Position numbers and translations under genes: made by a program
In this document: piece by piece, positions 1-13,273 of the stretch
Layout of the letters: each line of letters starts with the position of its first letter
How positions within the stretch are numbered: position 1 is the stretch's first letter
The notes under the pieces: model-generated
What the model was told of the DNA's origin: nothing
Database searches by the model: none
What the model saw: the letters and a program-made list of their open reading frames with translations, nothing else
Assembly: GCA_022496185.1 (NCBI GenBank)
Contig: WTXG01000006.1
Location: 372,001 to 436,000, forward strand
From: Multifurca ochricompacta
Taxonomy: Eukaryota; Basidiomycota; Agaricomycetes; Russulales; Russulaceae
Direction: 5' to 3'
DNA: 64,000 bases

Positions 1-333
1 TCGGGAGCAAAAATGATCGTTTTTTTTTTTCATGTATCATATCGCCTCCTGCGTACCATATTGACTTACCCGGGTGATAAGCAAACAAGTCACACGAGTT
101 TGCGGGTTTGGTTTTCGGTTTTCGTGGTTCACTCTCGTGTCACGTGGGTGTGGAAAGGGGTTATTGGTAAATGACGTCACTGTCAGCCTACCACCCCCTG
201 TTCATATTGAAGTCAAATCCTTCAAACTGTACTGCCAAAGTCAAACTCAACTCAAACTCAAACTCAAACCCAGTCAACTCGAGTTCAAACAGTGTACACG
301 TACGCTGTATCTCCCGCTCACCCTCAGCCGGAG
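1..333. promoter_or_regulatory. Upstream region of the H+-ATPase gene
   Basis: No gene is seen here. The stretch holds a poly-T run near 20-30 and an array of TCAAAC/CTCAAA-like short repeats from about 236 to 290, just before the first ATG of the H+-ATPase at 334. Upstream open frames begin without ATG and show no recognisable protein. It is most likely the promoter and 5' leader; the repeat array's role is unknown. Confidence 0.45.
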
Positions 334-3300
334 ATGTCGGTTACCTCGGAAAACCGCAGCAAGAGCAACAAGAGACCTGATCGGCGTGACGTCGAGCGGG
401 GTGATCCAGATACAGAAAAGCAGCGCTTTTCGCCAAATCCGCAGACGCAAGAATCAGGCTCATCAAACGGCGGGAACCTTGGAGACGAGTCCGACGAGTA
501 TGATCGCCTGCTCAAGTACATTGATATCGAAGCCAAGAAGGAAAAGCGTGGACGCGACCGGGGTGATAGCAGTGCCGAAGAAGAAATGCGGCGGCTCTGG
601 TACATGCCTTGGAAGAAGGTCCATGTCCAAAGCACAAAGGCTCGCAAAGTTCCCCAGAGCTGGCTCGAAACGGACATGTCACAGGGCTTGTCAGAGTCCG
701 AGATAATCGATAGAAGGGCCCGGTTTGGGTACAATGAACTCGAAAGGTACACCTACCAAAAATCAAACGTTAGCGCCTGAACCGGGGAAACTTACTATCG
801 TGTTTCATATCAGTCCCAGAGTCAATCCAATTATTCAGTTCGTTGGGTATTTCCGTGGTCCGATTCTTTTCGGTGCGTGACTCTCATTATGTACTGGAAT
901 AATGCTGTTGACGTCCCACCAACAGTTATGGAACTGGCCGTGCTCCTTGCCGCCGGTCTCAGAGATTGGATTGACTTTGGTGTCATCGTACGTCTGCATC
1001 CCCGGGGTTTCTTACGCACTTGACTAATGACAACGACAGATCGGTATCCTAATGCTCAACGCTTTTGTCGGTTGGTATCAGGAGAAGCAAGCGGGTGATA
1101 TCGTCGAACAACTTAAAGCAGGCATCGCCATGAAGGCCGTTGTGCGCTCTTGTTTCTCTTGCATCACTTCATTATCCTCAGTTGATTGTTTCTGTGGCAC
1201 GCGTAGGTCGTTCGTGGGGGGAAAGAACAAGAAATCCCTGGGCGGGAGCTCGTCCCGGGTGACATCGCCATTGTTGAAGAGGGGCAGACCATCCCTGCAG
1301 ATGGTAAGGTAAGCACTGTCCCAGAGAAGCACAGTCTACGTCCAGAAAACCTTTCTGACGTACATCCTTTAAGATCCTCGCCGAGTACAGTGACAAAGAT
1401 CGCCAGAAAGCTCAGTCCATCCTGGAGGCACGTAGAAAGAATCAGGGTAGCACATTTTCACCCCTGAATACAAGTGTTGACGCTCAACAGCGCTTACCTC
1501 ACCAGGTCGGACTGATAATAGGTCGAATGGAAGCGAAGGATCAAACAGCGAAACCCCCGGCAAAGGCGGTGAAAAGAAAGGTGCTGATGACCAAGGCGAT
1601 GGTGATAAAGGCCCAAGCATCCTCTCAGTTGATCAGAGCGCGATCACAGGCGAGAGTCTCGCCGTTGACAAATGTATCTTTCTTTCTGCTTGTGTCCGTA
1701 CCAGGGTTCCATGTGGTATTCGCAGATATCGGGGACACGGTCTATTACACAACGGGTACAAAGCGCGGCAAATGCTACATACTCGTCACTGACATTGCGA
1801 GGGAGTCTTTCGTCGGTCGCACCGCGAGCCTCGTTATGGGGGCACTGGCCCTGGGCATTTCCAACGTGTCATGTCAAGCATTGGAACCACGTTACTCGTA
1901 CTGTATGTTCATGATGCTACCTGTCCGCTGCAGTGGAAATCTAAGGATAGGTTAGGGTGATCATTTGGCTGGTGGCTGTCTGGATCGGCTCTTTCTTCCG
2001 TGGTGTCAATCTTGCAACTCCAAAGGGTAACAACCTGCTTACTTACACTTTGATCTTCCTCGTATGAGTCACCTTTTATTCACCTTTGCCATCACCTACC
2101 AACGATCGCACATAGATCATTGGTGTCCCGGTTGGCTTGCCCTGTGTTACCACAACAACCATGGCCGTAGGTGCTGCATTCCTCGCACGGAGAGAGGCCA
2201 TCGTGCAGAAGTTGACGGCTATCGAGAGTCTGGCGGGTGTGGATGTTTTGTGCACAGATAAGACAGGCACTCTGACAGCCAATCAGCTCAGCGTGCACGA
2301 ACGTATGTATCCGTTTTCATTTCTTGAGGTGCGCGGTGTTGATTGGGGACGGTGACGTAGCTTGGGCGGTCGAAGGAGTTGAGTTAGACTGGATGTGCGC
2401 ACCTCGGGCTTCCCGGAGATTCGTTCATCTTAACCTGCAAGTATTGTAGGCTCACTGTCGCTGTCCTTGCCTCTTCGCACAATATCAAAGCCTTAGACCC
2501 GATTGACAAGGTGACCGTTATCACCCTCAAGGTACATGGCGCTGCCTTCTCCTTTGCGCCCTCCCCACATGTTATTCCCACAGGATTATCCCAAGGCTAA
2601 GACGAATTTGAAGGCATGCCGGATGTTGGCGCGTGTGATCAATTGACACTTACAGTTCGCGTGTAGGGTGGATGGGTTACGCACAAGTTTGCACCTTTTG
2701 ACCCTGTCTCAAAGCGCATCACTGCCGAGGTAGAGAAAGACGGAAAGCGCTATATTGCTGCGAAAGGCGCACCAAACGCGTGCGACATTATCTTTCCTCT
2801 CCTATATACTTTACTTTAATTGGAAACTGCTGACCTCATTTCATGATCAGTATTTTGCGCCTGACAAACCCCCCTGACGAGATTCGGGAGTTGTACAAAC
2901 AGAGAATACAGGAGTTTGCCAGGCGCGGTTTCCGCACGCTCGGTAAGGTGTTGCTAAAATATTCCAGGGCTTCTCTTCATGCGTCCCCACCTAGGTGTAG
3001 CCTGCAAGGAGAACGACGATGAATGGAAATGTCTTGGCCTGCTGCCCATGTGTGTTGCCTTCCTTTCATACATTCCCATGCTACCTCAGCCGGCTGACGA
3101 CTATGCAGGTTTGACCCCCCTCGTTCAGACACGGCACAGACTATCGCCGAGGCTGGCGATCTCGGGGTGCGCGTTAAGATGCTCACCGGTGATGCGGTTG
3201 CAATCGCGAAGGAAACTTGCCGACAGCTTTCCCTCGGAACCAACGTGTACGACTCTGAAAGGCTTATCACTGGCGACATGTCCGGGTCGAACGTGAGTGC

Positions 3301-4903
3301 TGCATGACATACGCCTATTTGTAAGGAGGGACGTTTGCTAATTTAAGTGGACAGATTCACGATTTCGTGGAGAGTGCGGATGGGTTTGCCGAAGTTACAC
3401 CAGAGCATGTGAGCTCTAACTTCACCCTTTTCCATGCGCAACCGGGTTAAGGTTTTGACGCGATGGTCGACTGGATAGAAATATCAGGTGGTGGAAATGT
3501 TGCAGAATCGTGGCCACCTGACTGCTATGACCGGTGATGGTGAGTATACTACAAAGCTCGTCCGTTTCTATCGACTGATTAGTGCATCTAGGTGTCAATG
3601 ACGCGCCATCTCTCAAGAGGGTGCGACTGTTAACTCCTTTCTTTGATGTTCAGAGAACTCTAACCATGAAGAAGGCCGACTGCGGGATTGCTGTCCAGGG
3701 TGCTTCTGACGCTGCTCGCAGTGCTGCAGTACGCGTTTTCTCATGGTCGTAAGAAATTTTATTCACGTCAGGGTTGGGTTACAGGATGTCGTGTTTCTTG
3801 ACGAAGGCCTTTCCACGATTATTACGGCTATTAAGGTCGCAAGGCAGATCTTCCACCGCATGAAAGGTACGCATTTAGAGCACTGGTTACTTGGATCTAT
3901 CTATGATTCTTACTCATACGTACCTTGCGGTTGTAGCTTACGTCGTGTACCGCATCGCACTTTGCTTGCATCTCGAGATCTACTTGACGTTGTCCATAAT
4001 AATACGTAATGAGACGATCCGAGCTGATCTCATCGTGTTCATCGCACTCTTCGCGGACCTGGGTACAATCGCCATTGCGTACGATAATGCCCCATTCGCT
4101 CGTGCTCCGGTGGAGTGGCAGCTCCCGAGGATTTGGATCATCTCTACCATTCTTGGGGGGCTGCTGGCTGCGGCGACCTGGGTCTTGCGTGGGACACTAT
4201 TTCTGGACAACGGAGGTATCATCCAGAATTGGGGAAGCGTCCAGGAAATTCTCTTTTTGGAGGTTGCTCTTACTGAAGTAAGTGCTGGCGCATCTCCCAT
4301 CGAGGACGATGTAAACGAGCTGATGGGCAATATCGCAATAGAATTGGCTGATCTTCGTGACTCGAGGAACAGGATCGTGGCCGTCGTGGCAACTCGTTGG
4401 AGCCATTCTCGGAATTGACATCCTTGCCAGCATTTTTGCACTATTTGGTTGGATTTCGGGACCAGATCCGCATAACGGGTCAGTAGATCCATGCATACTA
4501 GAGCCTAGAGCCCTTTTATGATTGCCTTGTGCTGATGATAGTGCAGGCACACTGATATCGTCACTGTTGTCACAGTATGGGGGTTCTCATTCGGCGTCAC
4601 CATCATACTCGCACTTGTCTACTCCTTGCTCAACAAGATCTCGGTATGCTGGTTATCGTTTTCTGTCAAGGAATATGTTTTTTTCTCATCGCGAGACGTC
4701 GGACAGTTCCTCGAAAGGCTTGGCAAGAAGATGGTGTGACTGCTACGGTGTTCAAATCTGAACCTTCTGCTGATAAAGTTTCGCATTCGCAGCGCGGAAA
4801 GAAGAATGAGAAGCACGAAGACTTCTTGACGAACCTAAGACGTCTCACGCTTGTGCATGAGATGAGTGGCAACGAAGACGTGTTCCGTTTCCAGGAAAGG
4901 TGA
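334..4903 (+). CDS. Plasma-membrane H+-transporting P-type ATPase (P3A)
   Basis: This pump uses ATP to export protons and energises secondary uptake at the plasma membrane. The A-domain TGES is at 1646-1657, the phosphorylation motif DKTGT at 2257-2271, and the hinge TGDGVNDAP is split by an intron near 3540-3593. Other hallmarks are [15 protein letters not shown] and [13 protein letters not shown] in the first membrane pair, [12 protein letters not shown], and a C-terminal membrane block from about 3740 to 4730. The C-terminal tail, with [10 protein letters not shown], ends at 4903. The start is the first ATG in frame, before a charged N-terminus. A Gly/Asp/Lys-rich insert of about 45 residues lies just before [13 protein letters not shown], as in the fungal subgroup distinct from yeast Pma1. 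The gene has many short introns. Near 1836 (GTTATGGGGG) one base appears to be missing between SLV and [10 protein letters not shown]. The identity is secure; exon borders are manual. Confidence 0.93.
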
Positions 4904-5236
4904 CGTCCTTTTACTTACTTGCCTTGATTCTGGCAGCTGACTCGGAAGTCAGCCCCCAAGCTCTTTGAAGGTTGAAGAAAGGTAAAGAGAGATCAAAAAC
5001 AAAAAATGTATATTGTGTATATTGTATCTATTATCTATTGTATCTAACTATCTATCTATCGCTCATTGATGAGATGAGATGAGATGAAATGAGTCTCGTC
5101 TCCGTTTCGGCAATTATGAACCCGTCACCGGTCAGTCGGTCATCGCCTCGGTTCGGGTCATTTTGCAAGAGGCTTGAGTGCATCCCATCCACTGTCATTT
5201 TATCGCGTCTGGTGTGGGTTCTAGTGGATAGTATAC
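4904..5236. other. Short intergenic region, no gene seen
   Basis: This is the 3' flank of the H+-ATPase and the upstream flank of the next gene. It contains AT-rich TATTGTATCTA repeats (about 5008-5060) and four GATGA/GAAATGA pentamer units at about 5068-5093. No conserved frame is seen. Confidence 0.4.
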
Positions 5237-8016
5237 ATGAATTGTGATCAACGGCCTCAAGCTTTCCTTCCCATTGCATGTCGGTTCGGTGCGCCACGAT
5301 CCCGCTATTCGTTTGCGTTTACGCACTGTCTCTGATCCTTAAAGTCCGCAGTCTCCTCTGACCAATGGCTCACAACCCATTTCGATGCTACCTGGAAAAT
5401 CTCAGAGGTGAAGCAGTACATCCTCGCAAAGGTCTACAATAAGGGCACTATCAACAATGATTCTTCTCCCTCACGCACACGAAATCGTCCCGTGTCACCA
5501 ATAACCTTCGCCTCCGCGTTTGACTCGCGGAACTCGATCGACAGCACCACCGACGGTTCGCTCGAAGACGACCCTGCTGAAGATCCCGATCCCAATTCAT
5601 TCGTAGAGCCCGCTCGCCAGGTCCGCGGGCGCCAGGCCCCGACTTACCGTGTTGCCTCACCCTCTGTCCCTGGATCACCAGTGGAACAGCACCCCGTGAC
5701 GCTCCCTACATACCAGTACTCGATGCTCGCGTTTTCGACGGGACAATTACTCGAGGATGATTACTCACTCGCATGGTATCGCCTGCGCCCGTATGAGCTG
5801 CTTGAACTGCATCCGCCTGGCGCGATTGTGCGGCTCCAGCGCGAAGTCATGCTTGACTACATCCGGCCGTACCTTGAACTCGATGTGCGTGCTCTGCGCG
5901 TAGTAATTAGCGACAAGGAGGGGCATGCAAACGGTAGCGCCCATGGTCCGGACGCATCCCCGAACAAGATTAGGAAGCCAAAGGACCCCTCGGGGGAGTC
6001 GCGCAACCCTTCTGGTCCTTCTAGTGGTTCTTCAGCACCACAGTCAATTCGAAAACGCAGGAAGATGAAGCTGGAGTGGCGAGACCGGTATCTGGTCATT
6101 CGCCAAGGCATACTAAGCCTTTTCAAGTCTAGATTCGTAAGCCGTAGCTGCCGAGAGGTGTTGTGTTCCTTTATGGCTGCCTATTTATTGACGATGCGTT
6201 CGTTGGAAACTCGTTAGGATCTTACCCTTGTGCACACATGCTCGCTCTCGTCGCTTACGACTTTGCGCGGGCAAGAAGATGTCGTACATACGGCCTCGGC
6301 TGCCATACCAAGTCCTCATGTCGTTGCGCCAAGTTTCGTGTGGAGGCTTATACCCCCCAGAGTGTTACCGAACCGCTTCCCTCATCTTCACCGATTTCTG
6401 AACACTGGAACGACCCTTGGTCCGGAGGAACGATACCGCGGGAAGATGGCGTAATTTGGGGGCGACGTGGTTCCAAAGAGGATTTCAAGCAGCATCGCTG
6501 GAGTACAGTGGAGGGCGCCGACCGGTCAAGGGGTAGTAGCATCCCAAAGGAGGACCAACCAGAAGACAAAACATCGGAACAACTCAGGAATGAGAACCTT
6601 TGGCACAACGTCAACGTCAGTGATGGCACAAAGGGCATCTGGCTCGTCTTGGACACGTTAGACGAATTTGGTGCGTTGTATAGGCTTCCAGCTAGGGGGT
6701 CTCTGAGTTCTCTTTTTCTCTTAGCGCACTCGAACCTTTTAAGAGTCCTACACCGATGTTCACCCGATACTGTCAGTTCTACTCTAGTTCCCAGCTACCT
6801 GCCCCTAGACTCCTCGCTTTCTTCCTCGCCGTCCCCGCCTTCTTCACCTTCCTCTCACTCCACCAGCCTAGGTCGGTCACCCTGTCCCTACCCTGAATGG
6901 AGAATCGAGGTTTCCCAACGTGCACAAAAATCCGGCCTGGGAGACATAAGCGACGCGATGAGTTGGATTTTGTGGAAAGGCCCCCCTTTAGAGCCTCCTG
7001 CCACGAAGTCGCGTGGCGGCAAAGATCCGCGAAAGAGGCGCTCGCGCCTAGCGACAGATAATTCTGACACACTCTTTGACCCACTTTACTTTGATGTGGG
7101 CAAAGAGGGTGAAGATAGTGATTGTGAGCTTGAGTGGGAATCGTGGGTCAAGGATCTCGCGCGACAGTCACGCGCCAGCACAAACAAGCACACTCCACCC
7201 ACTATCATCGAACCTGAGCTCGCACATCTCGATGACGGCCGCGAGAGATCCGGCGACACGACGTCCTCTTTGACCGTATCGAACGTGAGCACCTCCGAGC
7301 AGGTCACACCCCTTTCGCCTGCTGTCCGCCGCACCACGGGGCTCTTTCCTGGCGCAAATATGGACGTCCTCTCCGTTGATTCGCCTGCTCTCCTTACGGC
7401 ACCGAGTGTGTTGCCATTTCAGAGTACGGGTGTTACAACTAGCACAGTCAGCGTTGGCGGCGTCGTACGCACTCGCTCACTCATATCGGTCGACGGGGGC
7501 CGCTGGCGTGGCGTCCCCCGTGCTATAGAGATACCTAACGAGGGCGGCAGTAACGTACGCTCCCCGGGGAAGTATCGCAGGGGCAAGCAGAAACGAACGT
7601 GGGAGGAGAACGCGTGGGGCACCAAGTCGCCGACGATGACGATGCGCAATACGGACGTGCTGTCAACGACGCAGTCCTTCGTATCTCCGGTCTTAGAAGT
7701 TCCGTCTAGAGCGGTGGTGGCCAGTGCCAGTGCCAGTGGCGACGCGTTCGAGCCAGCGTCGATTTCTTCTTCCTCTCCCGTCGGCGTCACGACAGCAACA
7801 ACAGCGACGACTACGACGACTACGAAGACGGCGATTCAGTTTCTACCGCGTCGTTTGAGTGCGGCGACGGAGACGTTGCGTCCGGATGGCGTTTCGACGT
7901 CAGGAGATAAGGCGGGAAAAGGGAAGCGATTAAAGAGCCCATCGCGCGGTAGGACATTTAGCCCTGAGCGACTTGTGGACAAACTCGACTCGGCACTAGA
8001 TTTCATGACTGGATAA
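5237..8016 (+). CDS. Uncharacterised PH-like domain protein
   Basis: I do not recognise a named gene. The first secure exon, from 5352, reads DQWLTTHFDATWKISEVKQ, a short folded N-terminal block. Low-complexity Ser/Pro sequence follows, then YSMLAFSTGQLLEDDYSLAWY and a PH-like segment, KLEWRDRYLVIRQGILSLFKSR, cut by an intron at 6137. The strand pattern appears to resume with CSLSSLTTLRG near 6240 and GIWLVLDTLDEFG near 6640. The rest (about 6900-8016) is hydrophilic, Ser/Thr-rich and probably disordered, with basic patches (RKRRSR, KRTWEENAWG) and SPERLVDKLDSALDF at the end. A first exon from ATG 5237 to 5288, joined through a 63-nt intron, restores the frame but has a weak GTGCGC donor, so the start is tentative. 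A membrane or phosphoinositide role is only inference from the PH-like fold. Confidence 0.6.
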
Positions 8017-8800
8017 AGGGTTTGTAACCTCCTCCCCCACTGAACACGCACTCCCATACACATACACCTATTGTTGGTCGCAGGCCGACGCGCAACAGGA
8101 TATGCAACCACCAAGACATAAAAACTTGCTTTGTGTGTTTTTTTATTTTGGTGTGATCTGCTGCTACTGCTACTACTGCTACTGCTACTACTACTACTGC
8201 TACTACTGCTACTGCTACTACTGCTACTGCTAACACTCTGTGTTATCGCAATAATTTTGTTTTCATTCCCATGCAGCTATCGATAATGTACACTATCAAC
8301 TATCTTTCTCTCTCTCTCTCTATCTCTTTTTCCATTTTTATAATTCATCTCTGTTATTTTAGATATATTGTGTGAAACCGCGCGTTTGTATATCTATCTG
8401 AATGTGTTGTGTAGTAAGGATAACATATCAGTCCGTTTTATTCCTGCTCTCTCCCTCTCCCTCTTTCTTTCATCTTCTGCGGAATCCCACACCACATCGG
8501 AATTCCACACGGTCTCGTGATCGTACAGTAGTGGATGTACGACAGAACTTTCAATCACCTCACCTTCTGACATCGATGAATGAAAGAGAGGACGAGCATA
8601 CAGCGGTGGATAAGTCGATGGTGGGACCTTGCTCCCGTTCCAGTGTACGATGCACCTATCCTTTCTCTTTGCACCACATACTGTACGTAACGTATAATAA
8701 CTTCTACTCACTACATTCCATACAACGGGCTCGTTCAAGATTTCTTCACTTCTCGATCTTTCATTTACCATACACGCAACTGCATTTTTCGAGTAGCGAT
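8017..8800. other. Convergent intergenic region with triplet microsatellite
   Basis: This is the shared 3' flank of two convergent genes. No gene is seen. It holds a CTA/CTG triplet array, a CT-rich run near 8310-8325, and T-rich stretches suited to 3' ends. Open frames on the minus strand over the array only encode poly Ala/Val and are artefacts. Confidence 0.5.
8158..8232. repeat. (CTG/CTA)n triplet microsatellite
   Basis: About 25 consecutive triplets alternate irregularly between CTG and CTA, between the stop codons of two convergent genes. It is a likely polymorphic length marker and has no coding role. Confidence 0.95.
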
Positions 8801-10809
<2,009 letters not shown>

Positions 10810-11066
10810 GTTTGTAGTAGAGGTAGAGGTTGAAGGATGTAAGGATGTGGATATCGGATCGGTTTTTTACTTGAGAGAGCTTGAGCTTATATATTTAATT
10901 AAAAATATCCTATGACGCAAGTGCGGGTGCGCGGGTGAGATCGGCAGCATTGTCACATGACATGACGATAAGAGTTATCAAATCACGTGTTGATAAATCA
11001 CTTCATATTCGCAACAACAACAGCAACATACGCATACGCAACGCAACGCAAACCTTTACTTGCTCA
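10810..11066. promoter_or_regulatory. Divergent promoter of PGI1 and the 11067 gene
   Basis: A 257-bp gap separates two divergent start codons. It contains an E-box CACGTG at 10984-10989, an AT-rich TATA-like block near 10888-10905 (ATATATTTAATTA), and CAACA/CGCAACG repeats at 11012-11050. Bidirectional use is inferred from position. Confidence 0.5.
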
Positions 11067-12446
11067 ATGCTTCCCAAGCCCAAGACTGACGACTCTGTTT
11101 GGTCCTTCAACCTCCGTTCTTACAACCCCTGCGACTTCTCTGACTCTGACTCTGATGGTTCCCATGCTCTTGCGGACAATCCATGCTCGGATGGCTCTAC
11201 CCTTGTCGATCAACCTTTGAGTGAAGACAATGATACTGCAGTGTTTAAGCCGAATCCTTGGTCTATAGCAAAAATAAATGCGGCCTCACGCCTGGCTCAG
11301 AAGTATGCACATCGTCTGTGGTTTTTGTGAACAGCGCATATATATGCGCCATCATGATCTCCCCGTTAATTGTCGCCGCTCCTAACTTTGAGCTTCAGGT
11401 CTCAGGAAAGTATCAGTATCAATGAAACTTCATTATGCAAGGTTAATAAAAGATGCGATAAGAAACAGCCTCAGGGAAGAATTGTCGATCTTTTTAAGAA
11501 GCAGGCTGAGCAACCTCCCCTGGCTAAGGCTTCCGGACTCAGGCCGTCTGATGCTCCCTCTCGGTCTAGCGGTACAAGGAGGCGAAAAGATTGCTCCAAG
11601 AAGCCAGCCATTCTTGATTCTGTTGCAATCATTCCCGAGAGTAAGAATTCTCCAGGCAATTTCGGCTATCCGACAAAGGCTGTCTACGGGACTCGTCACT
11701 CATTCGATGCTATTTCTGCCACTAATGGCGCTCCTCACATCGGTCCGGCTCTGCCAAGTTCTTCTCACGTCGGCGGCTCTGCTGCTCCTCGGTCTGGCCT
11801 TCTTTTTCAGTCAGCACAGGTATCATCGACCCAGGCATCTGTCGGCCAATTTTTAGGCCCATCTGCTAGTGCCAGAATTCCCCACCCAAGGACGGCAGTT
11901 TTTCCCCAGCATCTAAAACCTTCAGCATCATCTCTAACTCATAGAAAACAACGCATAGCAGTCTCGTCAGTTGTCCGCGAACCGATAATCGCCCGAGATG
12001 ACTTCCTTACGAACAATGATGAGCCCCCACCAGCTCCGACGATCATGTGCGCGCATGACCCACTAGACATAGCGGCCACACACGTCCACCGCATTTCCGA
12101 GATCCAGAATGGGCCTCCAACCGGTATCCCACAAGACGCGCGTACTCATTTGAAGAGCCCCTCTGGTACAAGGTTGATTGGCCCATCCGTACCTACGTCA
12201 CCGCATGCTGCACACCATGGTCGATCAACTCGAGCTGATACCAAGTTGGACTTACCACAGCGAGCATATTATCAACGTATGTATAATTGATATTACATGC
12301 AAGAATGCATGTGTATTAATACTGTTCTAGCATGCAGCTCCTCATCCTCATCAGCGCCACGATCTCAGCCGGTTGTTTCGCAAGTCCAACTTGAGCCCAA
12401 TGATCTACCTAGTTCACCCATGTTGATAACCGAACAACAACCGTGA
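11067..12446 (+). CDS. Uncharacterised Ser/Pro-rich protein
   Basis: I do not recognise a family. ATG 11067 starts MLPKPKTDDSVWSFNLRSY, followed by an acidic Ser/Asp run (CDFSDSDSDGS). A 96-nt intron (11303-11398) joins AAG to SQESISINETS and keeps the frame. The second exon encodes GRIVDLFKKQAEQPP, then a long Ser/Pro/Ala-rich stretch with basic spots (GTRRRKDCSKK, THRKQR), as in disordered nuclear proteins. An intron at about 12274-12330 leads to a Ser-rich tail ending at TGA 12444-12446. A good GTGAGC donor at 12443 and an acceptor at 12532 allow a longer form reaching 12683 or 12805 (PPVDEDAEWSTLQERK, IPDIKRRYASVRGAMRKV), but the phases do not fully agree, so the 3' end is unsure. Confidence 0.55.
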
Positions 12447-12805
12447 GCCTCCCCGCACCTGGGCTTGTCGACGCGTCCTGTCGCACCTCTCCATCTATGC
12501 ACCTATCAGCATATGACCACCCCGCATTACAGCCGCCCGTTGACGAGGACGCGGAATGGTCAACACTCCAAGAGCGCAAACCCAGACCTTGTGCACAGTC
12601 GAAGAACACGATTACTACCTCTGGTAGGTTCCGCCTGCCTGCTCACTCGCACGCTCCATCCCCAGGGAGTGCCGCGGGGGTAGGGGAGCGTCCCCGAGTT
12701 ATCCTCTACCTCCCCCCACCTCGTGTGGTCGCGGTAGACATCCCTGACATTAAAAGACGATATGCGAGCGTGCGTGGTGCCATGCGCAAGGTGCGTGGCC
12801 CTTAA

Positions 12806-13273
12806 TATCTCGCAGACTCTCCACCTTTGCTCGAGTATATATGTATGGCGGCCGCAACTGACGACGGAGCTGTGGTAGTAGCGTCGCTGTGCTTCGGCGG
12901 CGGCGTGGGATGCGCTGGGGCTCCCTAGTTGTGGTGCAGTCTATGTCGATGGGAGCGCCGCGGCGGAGGTCGGAATCCTTGTTTGGCGCGGTGAAGCGAG
13001 CGAAAGTGGATGAACGGCGACTTAGAAACCGGTCTGCGCTTTTATGCTAAGAACATCTAGCTCGACATGGAAGGTTTCCCTAGGAAAATGACATGACACC
13101 ATACTACGGTGTAGATTATTGCTTTCTTTTGTTCCTTCTTGTGTCGATGCGGTGGAGTGAATTGTGAGCAAGAATCGCAGTGTTCAAAGGCGGCTACAGT
13201 GGTGCGGCGTGGCCCTTGTACGTGAGAGCGAGGTCCCACCCACCCGAAAACCTGTTAGGGGCAATAAGGCCTC
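12806..13273. other. Convergent intergenic region, no gene seen
   Basis: This stretch lies between the orphan gene and the F-box gene on the opposite strand. Nothing recognisable is seen on either strand; it probably holds both 3' ends. Confidence 0.4.

Noticed and set aside
324..766. Minus-strand open frames over the first H+-ATPase exon
   Set aside because: Shadows of the conserved plus-strand coding exon.
8003..8236. Minus-strand Ala/Val-repeat open frame
   Set aside because: Only a translation of the CTG/CTA microsatellite.
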